DNA from: Hymenolepis diminuta
Taxonomy: Eukaryota; Platyhelminthes; Cestoda; Cyclophyllidea; Hymenolepididae
Direction of reading: 5' to 3'
Assembly: GCA_900708905.1 (NCBI GenBank)
Contig: CAADRB010000037.1
Coordinates: forward strand, 950,926 to 1,014,925
DNA length: 64,000 bases
Of the stretch, positions 48,048 to 59,100 are shown one piece after another (within the stretch, counting starts at the first letter, position 1; each line of letters opens with the position of its first letter). The position numbers were made by a program, and so were the translations under genes. Under the pieces are notes generated by a model, which saw only the letters and a list, made by a program, of their open reading frames with translations, ran no database searches and was not told where the DNA came from.

Positions 48048-48695
48048 ATGCCATTTTCACTCGAGATACAAATGGAACCAATACACTTTTCTACTTTTGT
48101 TTTCTTTGATCTTGGATCGGATGGTCTTCTAAAACATGGTTTTCGTCCTCATGTTACCGAAATATCATTGATAGCTGTCGATAGATTTATGCTGGGAGAT
48201 GAATATGAGGCTTTGCCATCTAGAAATAAAATAACTCTGCGTCTTGACCAAGTACCGCCAAATGAAGCTGCTCTTTCCGGATTAAATGCGGAAATAGTGG
48301 AAATAATTAAATGCTTTCTTCGGCGTCTGGCACCTCCTATATGCATGGTCGCTCACAATGGCATTGAATTTGATTTTCCTCTTTTTCAGTTGGAATTACA
48401 TAGAGTGAATAGGAACTGGCGTGATTTTTGTGATAGAAACCACGGTCCTGTTTACTGCAGTGATTCTTTACATTTATGTCGTCAATTTGCTAATCTTCTC
48501 TCCACAACACCGGAAGATGCTTCCTTTGCTCTTGCAGAGGTTTATAGGCGTGTATTTGGTAGAATATATGATTTTGCTCATTCAACCGAACCAGATTGCT
48601 TAGCTATGATAAAAATTGTGCAACATCTCGGAGAACTCGCTATTGAATGGTTTGATACACATTATTCCACTCTTGCGAGCACTCCATTACCGTAG
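48048..48695 (+). CDS. TREX: TREX-like DnaQ-family 3'-5' exonuclease with altered Exo I motif
   Basis: A 215-residue intronless protein of the TREX1/TREX2 type. In animals these enzymes degrade single-stranded and nicked DNA 3'-5'; mammalian TREX1 clears cytosolic DNA. Exo II is intact (VAHNGIEFDFPLFQLEL, with the metal-binding Asp), as is Exo III (AHSTEPDCLAM, the H-x4-D type). Exo I, normally D-x-E as in FDLEATG, reads FFDLGSDGL: the first Asp is present but the catalytic Glu is Gly (codon GGA). There is no C-terminal hydrophobic extension, so it resembles TREX2 in size. Met1 (48048) or Met9 could start translation. Mammalian TREX1 coding sequence is also in a single exon. With no stops or frameshifts it does not look like a pseudogene. 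Confidence 0.88.
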   Translation: MPFSLEIQMEPIHFSTFVFFDLGSDGLLKHGFRPHVTEISLIAVDRFMLGDEYEALPSRNKITLRLDQVPPNEAALSGLNAEIVEIIKCFLRRLAPPICMVAHNGIEFDFPLFQLELHRVNRNWRDFCDRNHGPVYCSDSLHLCRQFANLLSTTPEDASFALAEVYRRVFGRIYDFAHSTEPDCLAMIKIVQHLGELAIEWFDTHYSTLASTPLP

Positions 48696-48884
48696 AGAAT
48701 CAACAGTGAAGACGACAGTCAGATGGAAGATGACTGAGTTTATTATGAACTCGAGTAACTTAGAATTTACTTTCCATTTTCCATTAGTTCTTTTTTCAAT
48801 TTCTTATCAATTCTAATTAATCTTTTTCTGCTTTCTTTTGATATTCTTCGCTACAAACTTTAAATAGTTTATTTTTTAACTTAA

Positions 48885-48893
48885 TGAAATAAA
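48885..48893 (+). terminator. Polyadenylation signal for the TREX-like gene
   Basis: An AAATAAAAA stretch containing AATAAA lies about 190 nt past the stop at the end of an AT-rich 3' flank. Confidence 0.45.
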
Positions 48894-49479
48894 AATTATT
48901 AATTTTTGTTATGCCAATTTTTCTTCCTTTTACACCCAAAAGTTGCGCCGTTTTAAATTCCGCTCATCTGTGTTCTTCATCGGATATCTTGGCAGAGGTT
49001 AGAAGATTTGACGGTACTTTGGTAGTTACACATTACAAGAGGCATATGTCATAACGAGAGTGTGTTTCCAGCCTTGGCAGCATCTTGAGCAAGAAATATG
49101 AACATACAAGATCAAAAACTTTGTGGTGGTCAAAACGACCTACGGAATGTATGTGATCATGTTAAATAAATGTCCTCCGCTTGGAACAGGTACAAGAAAC
49201 GAAGATATACATAGGGACTTTTCAATCACTTTGGAATAAGGACTCATTACACAAAGTTATGCTAATAATTCAGAGTAGTCTTGCTGCAAATATACCACGT
49301 GAACTAAGAAATGGCGGAGGTGACAGGAACGTAAACAGTAGAAGGACCTGAAGAACAAAGAGATGCAGGCATTACAAAGATACAAATCCATCATCAGTCT
49401 TATTTAATGTATCTCCATTGGGCTGTACGTTCCCAACCATCCACTGACATTCGCCTCACTGACATCCGATTCATATACA

Positions 49480-50100
49480 CAGTGTGCAGGGTATATGAGG
49501 ACGCTTATATTTTTGTAATTTAAACTAACACGATAGTAATTAGTGTATTTTTATATCAGAAGATCTCGTGACAACAGATGCTCCTACAACTAATGAAATG
49601 AAAAGACACGCTGTCATAGCATCTATAAGAGCGAAACACAGGGGTTTAGGAATTGCAAGATTTCTAGAAGTCTCCAGATCTCTCGCCTAAAAAGTTAGAA
49701 AGCAGCCGTTGAATGAAAACAATGGAGGTGAATGAGCGGCCATGAGGAGGAGAAAAGAGCATTGTCGGCGCTCTGCTAGCTCATTCAGGACACCTGAGTT
49801 CGTGAGAAGAGTGCATGACATAATGGACGAAAATCCTGGGAAGTCAATGCACGATTGGATAGCGGAGAATTTGCAGCATCATGTCACATCAAATTTATGG
49901 CCTCCTCCTAACTACTCACCAGACCTTAATCCTTTGGATTATTACGTGTGGGACGGGGTGTGGTTGTAAAAGAGGTTAATACCATGTTGATTTGTTTTTT
50001 TAAATGCGAAATAGCAAATTTCAATCATGAACAGTTGCATTTTCTGTTTTTCCAAAAGTGCGTAATGTGTCCCCAGGTGTCATACGCTCCCTGTATAACC
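49480..50100 (+). pseudogene. Internally deleted mariner/Tc1-type transposon
   Basis: The plus strand carries pieces of an IS630/Tc1/mariner transposase. An N-terminal helix-turn-helix-like part (KRHAVIASIRAKHRGLGI) is followed by stops, then RTPEFVRRVHDIMDENPGKSM. This runs directly into the C-terminal catalytic region PPPNYSPDLNPLDYYVWDGV, whose Asp is the last of the DDD/E triad. The first two catalytic acidic regions are missing, so most of the core was deleted. Weak inverted terminal similarity exists between CAGGGTATATGAGGACGC near 49.49 kb and the complement of GTCATACGCTCCCTGTATAA near 50.08 kb. Confidence 0.65.
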
Positions 50101-50154
50101 GCGTTCTTTGTAATTAAAGGGCGATGTGATGAGATTCCAAATCCAAAGTGACTC

Positions 50155-51793
50155 TCGACATCCATTTTGTATTTTTGTGTTTTGTAAGAGTCGTTAATGG
50201 CCAGATCGCTAAGATATGATACTGTAATGGCCCCAATATTCCAACGCATCCCGAAAGATGGTATAAACATCGATTAAAAAATGGGCTCGGATCAGCAACT
50301 TTGTGAAAAGTTCGCATTAAATTTGATAATAAAACATAGTGAACAAATGACCAACTCATATTTGATAACTATTTCGAAATCCGACACTTCCATTTGCGAT
50401 TGGGTCAGTTGTTCGATTCCTCGTCTTCGTTTGCATTTTTCTCATACTTGTGTGATAATTGCCGGTTTCGCTTTGGAGCATTGTCAATGACCACCGATTC
50501 AAAAATGAAAGTGACAAAGAATTGTGAGACAAGAACCATGAAATGTTAAAAGAATCCATGCAATGAGCTGACGCGCATTCTCAAATGCTCGAGAGCACCG
50601 AGCAAGCGAGGTAATGAATAGGTTTGAAAATGCGATGGTTGTCAAACGGGATTAAGAAGGTCTTGGATTCTGAGTTGTCATAAGAGCACATTATTTTTCT
50701 CTAAAAGCGAGAAGCAAATATTAAATGCAATTTTCATGCTGCAAAAAGAGGTTGAGACAAACGAGCAAGAAGGCTGAAATTAAATCGAGACACACAGCTT
50801 ATGCAACCCCATGAAGTTATAGAAAATAACTCCAAATGAAGTGGTTCTCCAAAACAAAACAGCGACTGTATTTGTGCGAGATAGGTTCTAGTCATGGAAA
50901 CAAGCGTATGCCATGAAAGTCGTCTCGGTTTGCGATAAAAAGTTCCCTCGGTTAGAACAATTTTCCTTCCACTTTAGTTTCATTGCACAATTTAGTGAGT
51001 ACACTACCGTCGAACTGCTATCAGCGTTGTCATTTCAATGAGTTCGCAAAATGCTCTTCCTTTCCTTTTCAGTAATATCGGCCGGCCTTGGTTAATTAAC
51101 ACACAAATTTGGTAATTTTACAGTGGATAATTCATATCATCAGTAAAATAATATGTAGTCTCCCATTCATGTGGCTAATCGACGAATTACTTGTATTTGT
51201 AGAATTTTGAAACAAACTATTTAAACTGTTGGCTTTGGAAAGGTATAACATATTCGAAATTCATATGTTGAGAGAGCAGCCGTAACTATTATCAGTTTTA
51301 CTACGTCTATGTGTTAATATTTGCATGGAAGACCAGCCGAACTGGGATAGGAGGATTAAGGTCAAATAAACGTTTCGTTTGTTACAATTAGAGTTAGTAC
51401 AAGGAGGGAGGGGATAGGGTAAAGAGTTCTAGTTGAACGATTAACGTTTGAGACCAAGTCAGAAGGGAGCACTTGTCACCACGCCGGCACACCTGTTTAG
51501 TCATCCAGACCTATCTGCTCTTCTTCGCAGATTGGCGTCTCGCTGGTTGGCTCTTCCTCGGTCGCCTTCATTATTTTGATACAAATAGTAATAGACAACA
51601 AAATTTGATGATTGTGAAATGTCAATGTGAATGTCAATTAGTTTCATACCTTTTGCAGAGGGGGTACCAATTCTATTCTCGACATCGAATTGAACCATCA
51701 CCGTCGAAGTAGGTAGTTTGAAGGTGCAATATCTATACTATCTTTGTTTTATTTATTGCTAGTCAAAGAAATATAAAAAAGCAATATTGCTTT
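50155..51793. other. Intergenic, no gene seen
   Basis: Short open stretches on both strands with no recognised domain. It lies between the transposon relic and the next LTR. Confidence 0.4.
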
Positions 51794-52114
51794 TGTAATA
51801 ACGTTAAGTCTACCGGAGGCCTCATCGATGGAATAGATGGAATGAATCAAGTCACTCATGTCGTCAGATCAGTTCGGAGGTGGCAGGGAAGCCGCCACCT
51901 CAATTTATGAATTGGTAAATTAGGTTTATACACAAAACATTTCTTCGTTGGAGGTCAGTCATGTCTCGGCGTGATGATCGACACCCGTTTTGGTGTCTAT
52001 GTGCAAACACGCAAGCACACAGCGGGACCGCCTGTGGACACTGTGTTGGAAATCTTATCGCCAGTCAATCATTTCTAATCGCCGGGTGTTGATAGACATC
52101 TGCTGGCTATAGCA
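51794..52114 (+). mobile_element. LTR family 2: complete solo LTR with target duplication
   Basis: A 321-bp element from TGTAATAACGTTAAG to GGCTATAGCA, flanked by the perfect 5-bp repeat GCTTT (51789-51793 and 52115-52119). It matches 8382-8712 along its length. Shared blocks include TCATGTCGTCAGATCAGTTC and CGCCTGTGGACACTGT. No coding sequence and no partner LTR. Confidence 0.92.
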
Positions 52115-52317
52115 GCTTTAAGTGTCAACATGAAATAATAAAAACCACACGAAATGATCAATAACCACCGAGTGGTAAGTTTTAGCTATGGCCAAGCACA
52201 TTAATCTTCTCTATTAAACTATCTGATAAATAGAATGTGTACATTTTGTACGAATAGAAAATTACTCGGGGCACATATTGAGAGCGTATATATATACATA
52301 TATACTGGGAAAGTGTT

Positions 52318-52495
52318 ATGATCCGCCTTTTTCCGTATGATACCGTGTCTGATCCTTAGATCCGACCCGACAACACCACAATACAGAAACGATCCAAATC
52401 ACCATATCAACACAAGACGCACGTTTTCGTATCGACAGGTCGATTGGTCTTTTGCACCACTTGTAACCGTAATGTAAACAAATTCGTTTGAGTAG
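52318..52495 (+). repeat. Dispersed repeat F, third copy
   Basis: Shares GATCCGACCCGACAACACCA, ACGTTTTCGTATCGACAGGT and CCGTAATGTAAACAAATTCG with the copies near 8.3-8.8 and 26.1-26.3 kb. It shows the uninterrupted site that the 8.4 kb family-2 LTR occupies. Confidence 0.7.
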
Positions 52496-52499
52496 TTAC

Positions 52500-54025
52500 T
52501 TGCTGAAAGTTTATGGATACCATGTGCACGGACAGATGGAGCAAGATTTCACTTCATCTCATCGGTCTTTGTTGTGAGAAAGCACTTAGACCTTAATCGC
52601 ATAAGAATTTGAGTCAAATCTCTGATAATGCAGAAAGTAAAGGAATAAGAAGTGTGTTTAGAAAAGTAGATAAGCGTTGGTGCATGTGAAGTGGAAATAG
52701 AGCGTATGGAAAGGGGAGATATGTAAACTGAGCACGCGAAATGGTGGGTACTGGATGTGACTGTCTATCAATACACCGCAATGGAGCTTGTATAGGGGGC
52801 ATTCATCGAGCCCAGTTACTTATCTCCAATCGGCCATCTCTCCACAGGTTTGCTGGCTGTGGGAATGTAGCAATGTTGGTTGGTCTCACTTTTTGATTCC
52901 CTACCAACTCAGCTTGATGATTACTGAATGACATCTTTTGAAAGCCTCTTCGTTTATCAAGACCTTTTACAATCTAATAAGATATTTATAAAATGTAAAG
53001 TCGCCAACTGCACAAATCTCTTTGACTCAATATAAATTGTAGGTAAAAGGCTAAATTTTTACCTCCTGGACACCTTACTAATTTGAGAAGAATCATTAAT
53101 GGGCATAAAGTGTGCGCTACATTTCTGAGAGGTAAAGGTCACTCCATCGCCGGATTGATGACAATTTTGTTTAAATTAGCTGTCATCTAACTGTCACGAG
53201 CAATGTGCTCCTGCATAGGGCAAGGATTGACAGGTGGCTTAATTTGAAAAACACAGACAATGTGGTCTTGTACTATGACTCTCGACGTCCAATTAGATAT
53301 GTAAACACGCTGCATTTTTGTCACCAGTTGAAGATCACAGTAGTTATGGCGATTTGTGTATATGCAATTGTACATAACAATGATATGTGGCCTAAGAATC
53401 GAAGGCCATATCGTTAAATTTAAGACTGAGGCTGAGGAAGATTTGAGAAGGACAAAAACGGGAAATCGAATGAGATACTTTGAAGTGGTGAGCAAATATA
53501 ACCCATTTCGATATTTCATTTTATAGAGTGAAAACTCCTATTTTGTTATTATCTAATTAGTTACCAAGTTCAGTTTAGTCAGTGAAAGTATCCGATCAAT
53601 TGTAACCCAAACGAAAATAGTGTCTGGAGGGGATAAAGTATGATCTAATTAATTTATGCAATGTCATTCGCCTTATCTGGAATTTGAGGAAGAATAAAAT
53701 GGTCAGGAAGCACTCAAACCTTTGTAGGGGGCCTGTGTAGAATATAATTTTAATAGAGAAATGGTGTACAGTGTAGTGGGATACAGGTGCCTGAAGCTAA
53801 ATAACGGGAGAGTAAAGGAGGGACTAGTGTAGCAGAAGTCCTACGAAGCTCGTATGTAATTGACACCTGATTTGGACTTCTCGATAGTATCAGCAAATCC
53901 TCGGACACTGATTGGCTCTTCTTCCGAGCAGGGTGGAGGTACTCACTAAATGGTAGAACATGATCGGATGGTGAGAACATAGGCATGTACCGTTTTTGTT
54001 CAGCATAGAAGTCCACATACATGCC
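52500..54025. other. Intergenic, no gene seen
   Basis: No supported gene. Several overlapping open stretches on both strands lack domains or codon bias that would set them apart from chance. Confidence 0.4.
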
Positions 54026-54029
54026 ACTT

Positions 54030-54240
54030 GTACCACAAAGCATGTTGGAAGTATGCTCGCAACGTAGATAGCCAAACGAAAGCACAAAAGCCAGCAAGCA
54101 AGTAAAATGGGCACAGAGTGTGGACCAATGGGGAGGCCAAATCTGGGATGTCAGTGTGGTCGTTGGTTAGAGCAGGACATGTATACAGTCTCATCTCGCT
54201 CACTCGAGGTGGAGGATTGCGATCATGCCTTCGTATATGT
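54030..54240 (-). repeat. Dispersed repeat R3 (diverged copy)
   Basis: On the minus strand this carries the R3 core (GTTGCGAGCATACTTCCAAC) and a recognisable but diverged GCTCTAACCAACGACCAC block. It is oriented like the 55.7 kb copy. Confidence 0.4.
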
Positions 54241-54689
54241 ATTCACTCAAATCAGTACTTTTAATATTACTGGATTACGCACTCATGCACCGCTTTGTCT
54301 TAATGACCTTCACGGATTAAAACATTTGAGGGCGTTCTGTTCGGTCGAAGATGATTGCACTAAAAGTATCTGTTTCATTTGCCAGGTTCTAATTTCCTTT
54401 GTGTTTTGGTAGTCACAGATTTCAGGAAACAGTTCAGATTAGCCTAAGAGTGCACTCGGATTTGGCTATTTTAGGTATAAGCTAAGATAATTAAATGAGG
54501 AAATTAATTTAATTCAGCTTAATTTTTTGAAAATATACCGCTGTGTAGGAACTGGTGTATATAACTGTGTAGGAAGGGTGATCAAAATTAGATTTCTATT
54601 AAGTCACAGTATATAGTTAGGGCAGGTAATTGTGAAAGGACTTAAAGTCAGTGAGATTTATGAAGGAGTACATGTCCAAGTTGATCACA

Positions 54690-54790
54690 AATTTGGCTGA
54701 TTGGGATGTGGGCTTCGTCAGATCCAGCAAGGTTGAGAGCCTACTTCTGACGTACTTGTGGCTTGCAATGCCTTCCTTTGAGCGTGCGTC
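54690..54790 (+). repeat. Dispersed repeat R3 (partial copy)
   Basis: Contains GATCCAGCAAGGTTGAGAGC followed by CTACTTCTGACGTACTTGTG, matching the core at 41254-41294. It is followed closely by a poly-C tract. Confidence 0.6.
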
Positions 54791-54802
54791 ATTAACTTGA
54801 TG

Positions 54803-54830
54803 TCTCCCTCCCCCCCCCCTCCCCCTCCGG
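54803..54830 (+). repeat. Pyrimidine (C-rich) tract
   Basis: A nearly unbroken run of C with a few T. It is strongly strand-asymmetric in an AT-rich genome. Confidence 0.85.
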
Positions 54831-54896
54831 CCTAATGGAAACTCTCGTATCAAAAGACAGATGTATCTTGTTTGGGGTGACCCTTATCACTATGGC

Positions 54897-54926
54897 TGAT
54901 TCCTAAGTGCTTTCACTTAGGAATCA
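54897..54926. repeat. Perfect 13-bp hairpin with 4-base loop
   Basis: TGATTCCTAAGTG and CACTTAGGAATCA are exact reverse complements separated by CTTT. No run of T or known regulatory context follows. It may be the end of a foldback element or a transcribed stem-loop. Confidence 0.8.
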
Positions 54927-55669
54927 TTGGGTTCCGGTGAAAGGAAACGAGATTATTTTCTTATTATTATGAACTTAACTGGTTTCCGATTGCTTCCCTA
55001 TCTATTTAAAATAACGAGGCTCTATGTATTGTGGAATTTGGGAGATGTAAGCATTCTCCACTTCGATACTTTCAATCTGATTAGTGATACCAACCAGTAT
55101 CTTGAGTACTATCTGGGCCTGTTAAATTTCCTTATTTTCTGAATGCCCTCGACTGACTTCAATCGATGTCCTTGTTTATGCAATCCCATCTATCAAAATC
55201 GGATTTCACACTGTTTCCTTTTTCTATCTCCGTTTTGAGCCTACTATTCCTATTCTACCCAATACAGACTTGACATTCTAGTGATGATTTGAGATAACTT
55301 AGTTTGGCATGTATTATTATTTCTTAGGTTAAATAGCAACCACTAGACTTATCAAAATTGGTGGTTATTACATATGGGTTATGGACTATGGGTTTCCAAT
55401 GATATTTTTATCTGAGTATGTTCTTCTCGAATGACTCTTCAACCTCAACTTTTACACCATATCGATAACTTAATCAAGCTCCCTTTTTTATATTTTCAAG
55501 GACGTAATGAGAGTTGTGGATTCTTTTGGATGAGAGGTAATTGGGGAGTGGGGAAATGTTACCATCTGGATGTGTATGCAGAATATATGTTGATACATGA
55601 TTAATAAGCACCTGAGAGGGTTTATTGAAAAAAACAGAATACAAACAGTAGCGTAATGGATAGTGTAAA

Positions 55670-55870
55670 CCACAAACATGTTGGAAGTTGAGTCGCAACC
55701 CTGCTAGACCGAAGGGAAGTGCATACGCCTGTGCTCGAGCAGACCAAACAGCTATTCATGATTGGAGCTCAGCCATTGGCTAGAGCAGATAATATAATCG
55801 TCTTCGGGCTCTAGCTTGGTGGACGCTTGTGATCTTGCCATCATGGTGGCCACATTCTTTTGTTTCGTGG
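55670..55870 (-). repeat. Dispersed repeat R3 (long copy)
   Basis: The reverse complement aligns with 41105-41300 through TATTATCTGCTCTAGCCAAT, TGAGCTCC and GGTCTAGCAGGGTTGCGA. The match extends about 200 bp, so R3 is a defined repeat and not chance similarity. Confidence 0.6.
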
Positions 55871-56152
55871 TGCACACTTCCATCTTTCATACATCTTATA
55901 AACTTTCTTGCTCTTCCATATCATTAACCTTTTCAATGTATGATGTTTCTTAATACTGATCCATTAAACTCCGCCATCTACAATGTATTTAATTCAATCA
56001 AGTATGAAAACCACCACAAATTTAAAATCATAAAATTACTTTAGTATAAAGTAATACGAAGAAAAATGGAGGAGGGTTAGTCTCTCCCAATAATAAGTGG
56101 AGGAACTTCAGCTAAATCTATGTATTTATTAATAAATAACATTTCACAGTAT

Positions 56153-59100
56153 CTATTCATCATCACTGCCATCATCGTCTTCAAAAGATTCATCGCTGTA
56201 ATCATGCTCAGAACTACTGATTTCCTCATCGACTTCGTTACTTTCATCATTATCAGTAGTATCTTCGAAGTCATCTTCATAATCTTCTTCCTGCTTGGCA
56301 TTCTCACCAGCTTTTCCGATTTTGAGGGAACTGAGAAGCTTGCCCGTCTGTTCCATGCTGCAATGCGATTGCTCTGATGTGCTATTTGTGGATGAAGATT
56401 TCTTTTTCGTAAAAGCGAATGATGAACCCAATAGTTCAGACAGCCCCTCAATTTCTGACTCCGTTTCCGACTCGCTACTTAAGTAAATTAAGTAACAACA
56501 TGATATTGCACAATTACTCGGACTGATGATGGGACTTGGATTTCTCTGTACTCCACTTTCTTCCAGTTGATACTGCGTTCGATTCGGCGATTTGACCTCC
56601 ATCTATTCTTTCCACGCTTCTTGACTTATTAAAGGCAGAATCGGCCTAAAAAGAGTCGAAACAAGTAAAGATGACGATGCAATTCTTGAAGTATTTTTCA
56701 AAATCAAAATTTTCTAGCCATTTTAAGGAAAGTGCATTTGCGTTTTTAAAATTTCTACCTATTTTTTAATTTTCTAATTACTTTATATCCAGTCCTTATA
56801 TTTTTGCAAAAACGTGGAAATAACTTACATTTTGAGGTTGGCAAATAGATGAGGAGAGTTCTTTAATCAATTTTGAAGGGATATTTAGCTGCTTGGCGAT
56901 TTGTTGAATTGACTTCAATCGGTCCTTCTAAAGTATTTCAAAATAAATAAAGATAACGGAAGTAATGTCGAGGTATTGAAGAATCTTGCTACATTCGATA
57001 TTTAGATTCAGGAAGTAAAATATTTATTCAATGAATTCTTAACATTTCAGAATTCAATTTCTATTATTCACCTCCTGAATTACTGATAAAATCCGTACCC
57101 AATGTCTTAAAAATTTAGTTGCCTAATGCCCACAGACTAAACCTTTGACTCCAAGACGTTTAGTAACTTAGTTCGGTTATTATTTATACCCTTTTACCTT
57201 ATAGTGATTAGTCGAAGAAGGATGAGCCAATGAACGTGAAGGATTCTCCTAAATGTTTCTCAAGGTCACTTTTCGAACATATTAAGCTAACTCGGTATTA
57301 AATAAAATCCTTATTTTAGTATTTTCATGTTTGCTTAAATTGAGTGCGGTCACCACATTTTACCAACCAAGTGGCGAAATCGTAGTTGCAGGGTGTTGAC
57401 TAACGATTCTTCTTGTATCTCTCAAGATGACAGATTTTTTGCTTCTGTAATTGTAAGGCTTGTGATGCAAATACTCGATTCTCGCATTCTCTCTCTCGAA
57501 TTGTTATCACTGCTGTTCAATAGATTCTGGTTCACCCTCGACTATATGTACTTGATCTCTGAAAACTAGTTGTCTGTTGTCAATGGTAGCCTTAACTGGA
57601 GACTTGCTTAACAAGTACTTCAAAAAATGAGAGCCACTGACTTTCGTATCCAATGCAGCGAAGTATGCAGACCTTGTTGGTCATTCCCAGTTTCTCTCGA
57701 TTATCAAACCTGCTTATCTTTAGTTCATTTTTCGCTGTACTTCCGACCTACTTATATCAGTTCAGCATCTGTGGAACGGACGTTCTCGCAAATAATCAAA
57801 CAAATTCTCCATCCCGTTTTTTTAATCTAAAAAACGAAGCCTTTCCCATCCTACACTAAAAATCCTATTTCCACCATTAGAAAACCGTGTCGAATATTAT
57901 CGGTGTACTGAAGCAAAACTCGTAAGCATCATTCCTTGAGCACTGCATTCTCAATTATTGGTCCTCTACATTCGCAACTGGATAAGAACTGTAGACCAAC
58001 CAGACGCTCAGCCATCTAACACATATCTTATTCTCTGTAAGCAATTTTATTTTCCTAATAAAAAACATCTTTCTTTGGTCTTCAAGTCTTCTCTCATCCT
58101 CATCTTGGAGTCAGGGTAGTTGTGGCTTTATTGAGTGGTAACTAAGCGGTATAAAATTCACCTAATGAAATAATATTCTATATATGCATAACTTTTGATG
58201 GAGACCAAAAACTATTCAGAATAATGTAACAGAAATATGACTCACCCTCGTAATTTTTAGATCCGAGCGATCCAAATGAGACCGAAAAACGACCATTAAT
58301 TGACTGAAAATTAGTAAGTAGTATGACATAAAATTTTTTAAAAGAAATTTTTAAATGAAATGTAGTTATAAGATTGTTTCTACCTGTTACTAAATTGTTT
58401 TTTGCGAATGATTTCATTTGTTATTTCGGAGGCAAATCGAAGCAATTCTAAATCATCTCGCCTAGAAAAAAATTAAGGTGAAGTTTAAGAATACGAGAGA
58501 TTTAATGATATCGAAAAGATTAATTTGAAAAAAAAAACCTACGAAGTGTGGGGAAAGTGTCCAACATTACTCCTAGTTGAATTCGTCTAAAGTGGAAATT
58601 GAAATGAAGAAATTTTTAATGCCCTGAAAGCACCAGTTATTCTTAACATTATTGAATGTAGATCGTTAGATCTTCCCATCTACCTGTAAGTTGCTCATCG
58701 GTTTTCAACCTGATTCTTAGTTTTACTCTGCTAACTCGACATAATAAGCTCACAGGTATTTTCTCTTGATACACATTTTCTACAACCCTACCCAGCTCCT
58801 TCCTATCCTGTGCTAGTAAAGTTTGTAGAGCGGAAAAGTTTTACTGTTCTACACAGGTATCCCCCAAGGTGGAGTCTCTTTTGCAATGCATCGATGACAA
58901 ATGGAGCTTTCTTAAATCCGGTCACATTAGTTAGCGGTTAATAATCGTTTCCGACGCTAGATAGTAGCCTTTTTTACTATTAATTTCATAATTAATTATA
59001 CCAAAAACAAAGATTTTTTCTGTTCATTAAAAAAATTAACATAACCGCCTTTTAATACTCCTAAGCCTGATAGGAAACTCGCATTCAGCCAATTAGTGCG

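Noticed and set aside
54617..54853. Gly/Arg-rich minus-strand ORF
   Set aside because: The GRRGRGGGGR stretch is only the complement of the C-rich tract at 54803-54830, and the ORF runs through repeat R3.
56153..56602. 149-codon ORF starting MEVKSPNRTQ as the SPATA7 C-terminal exon
   Set aside because: A 40-nt intron at 56478-56517 changes the frame. The upstream exon fits better in the frame reading DSAFNKSRSVERIDGG, with a good acceptor at 56645/56646.
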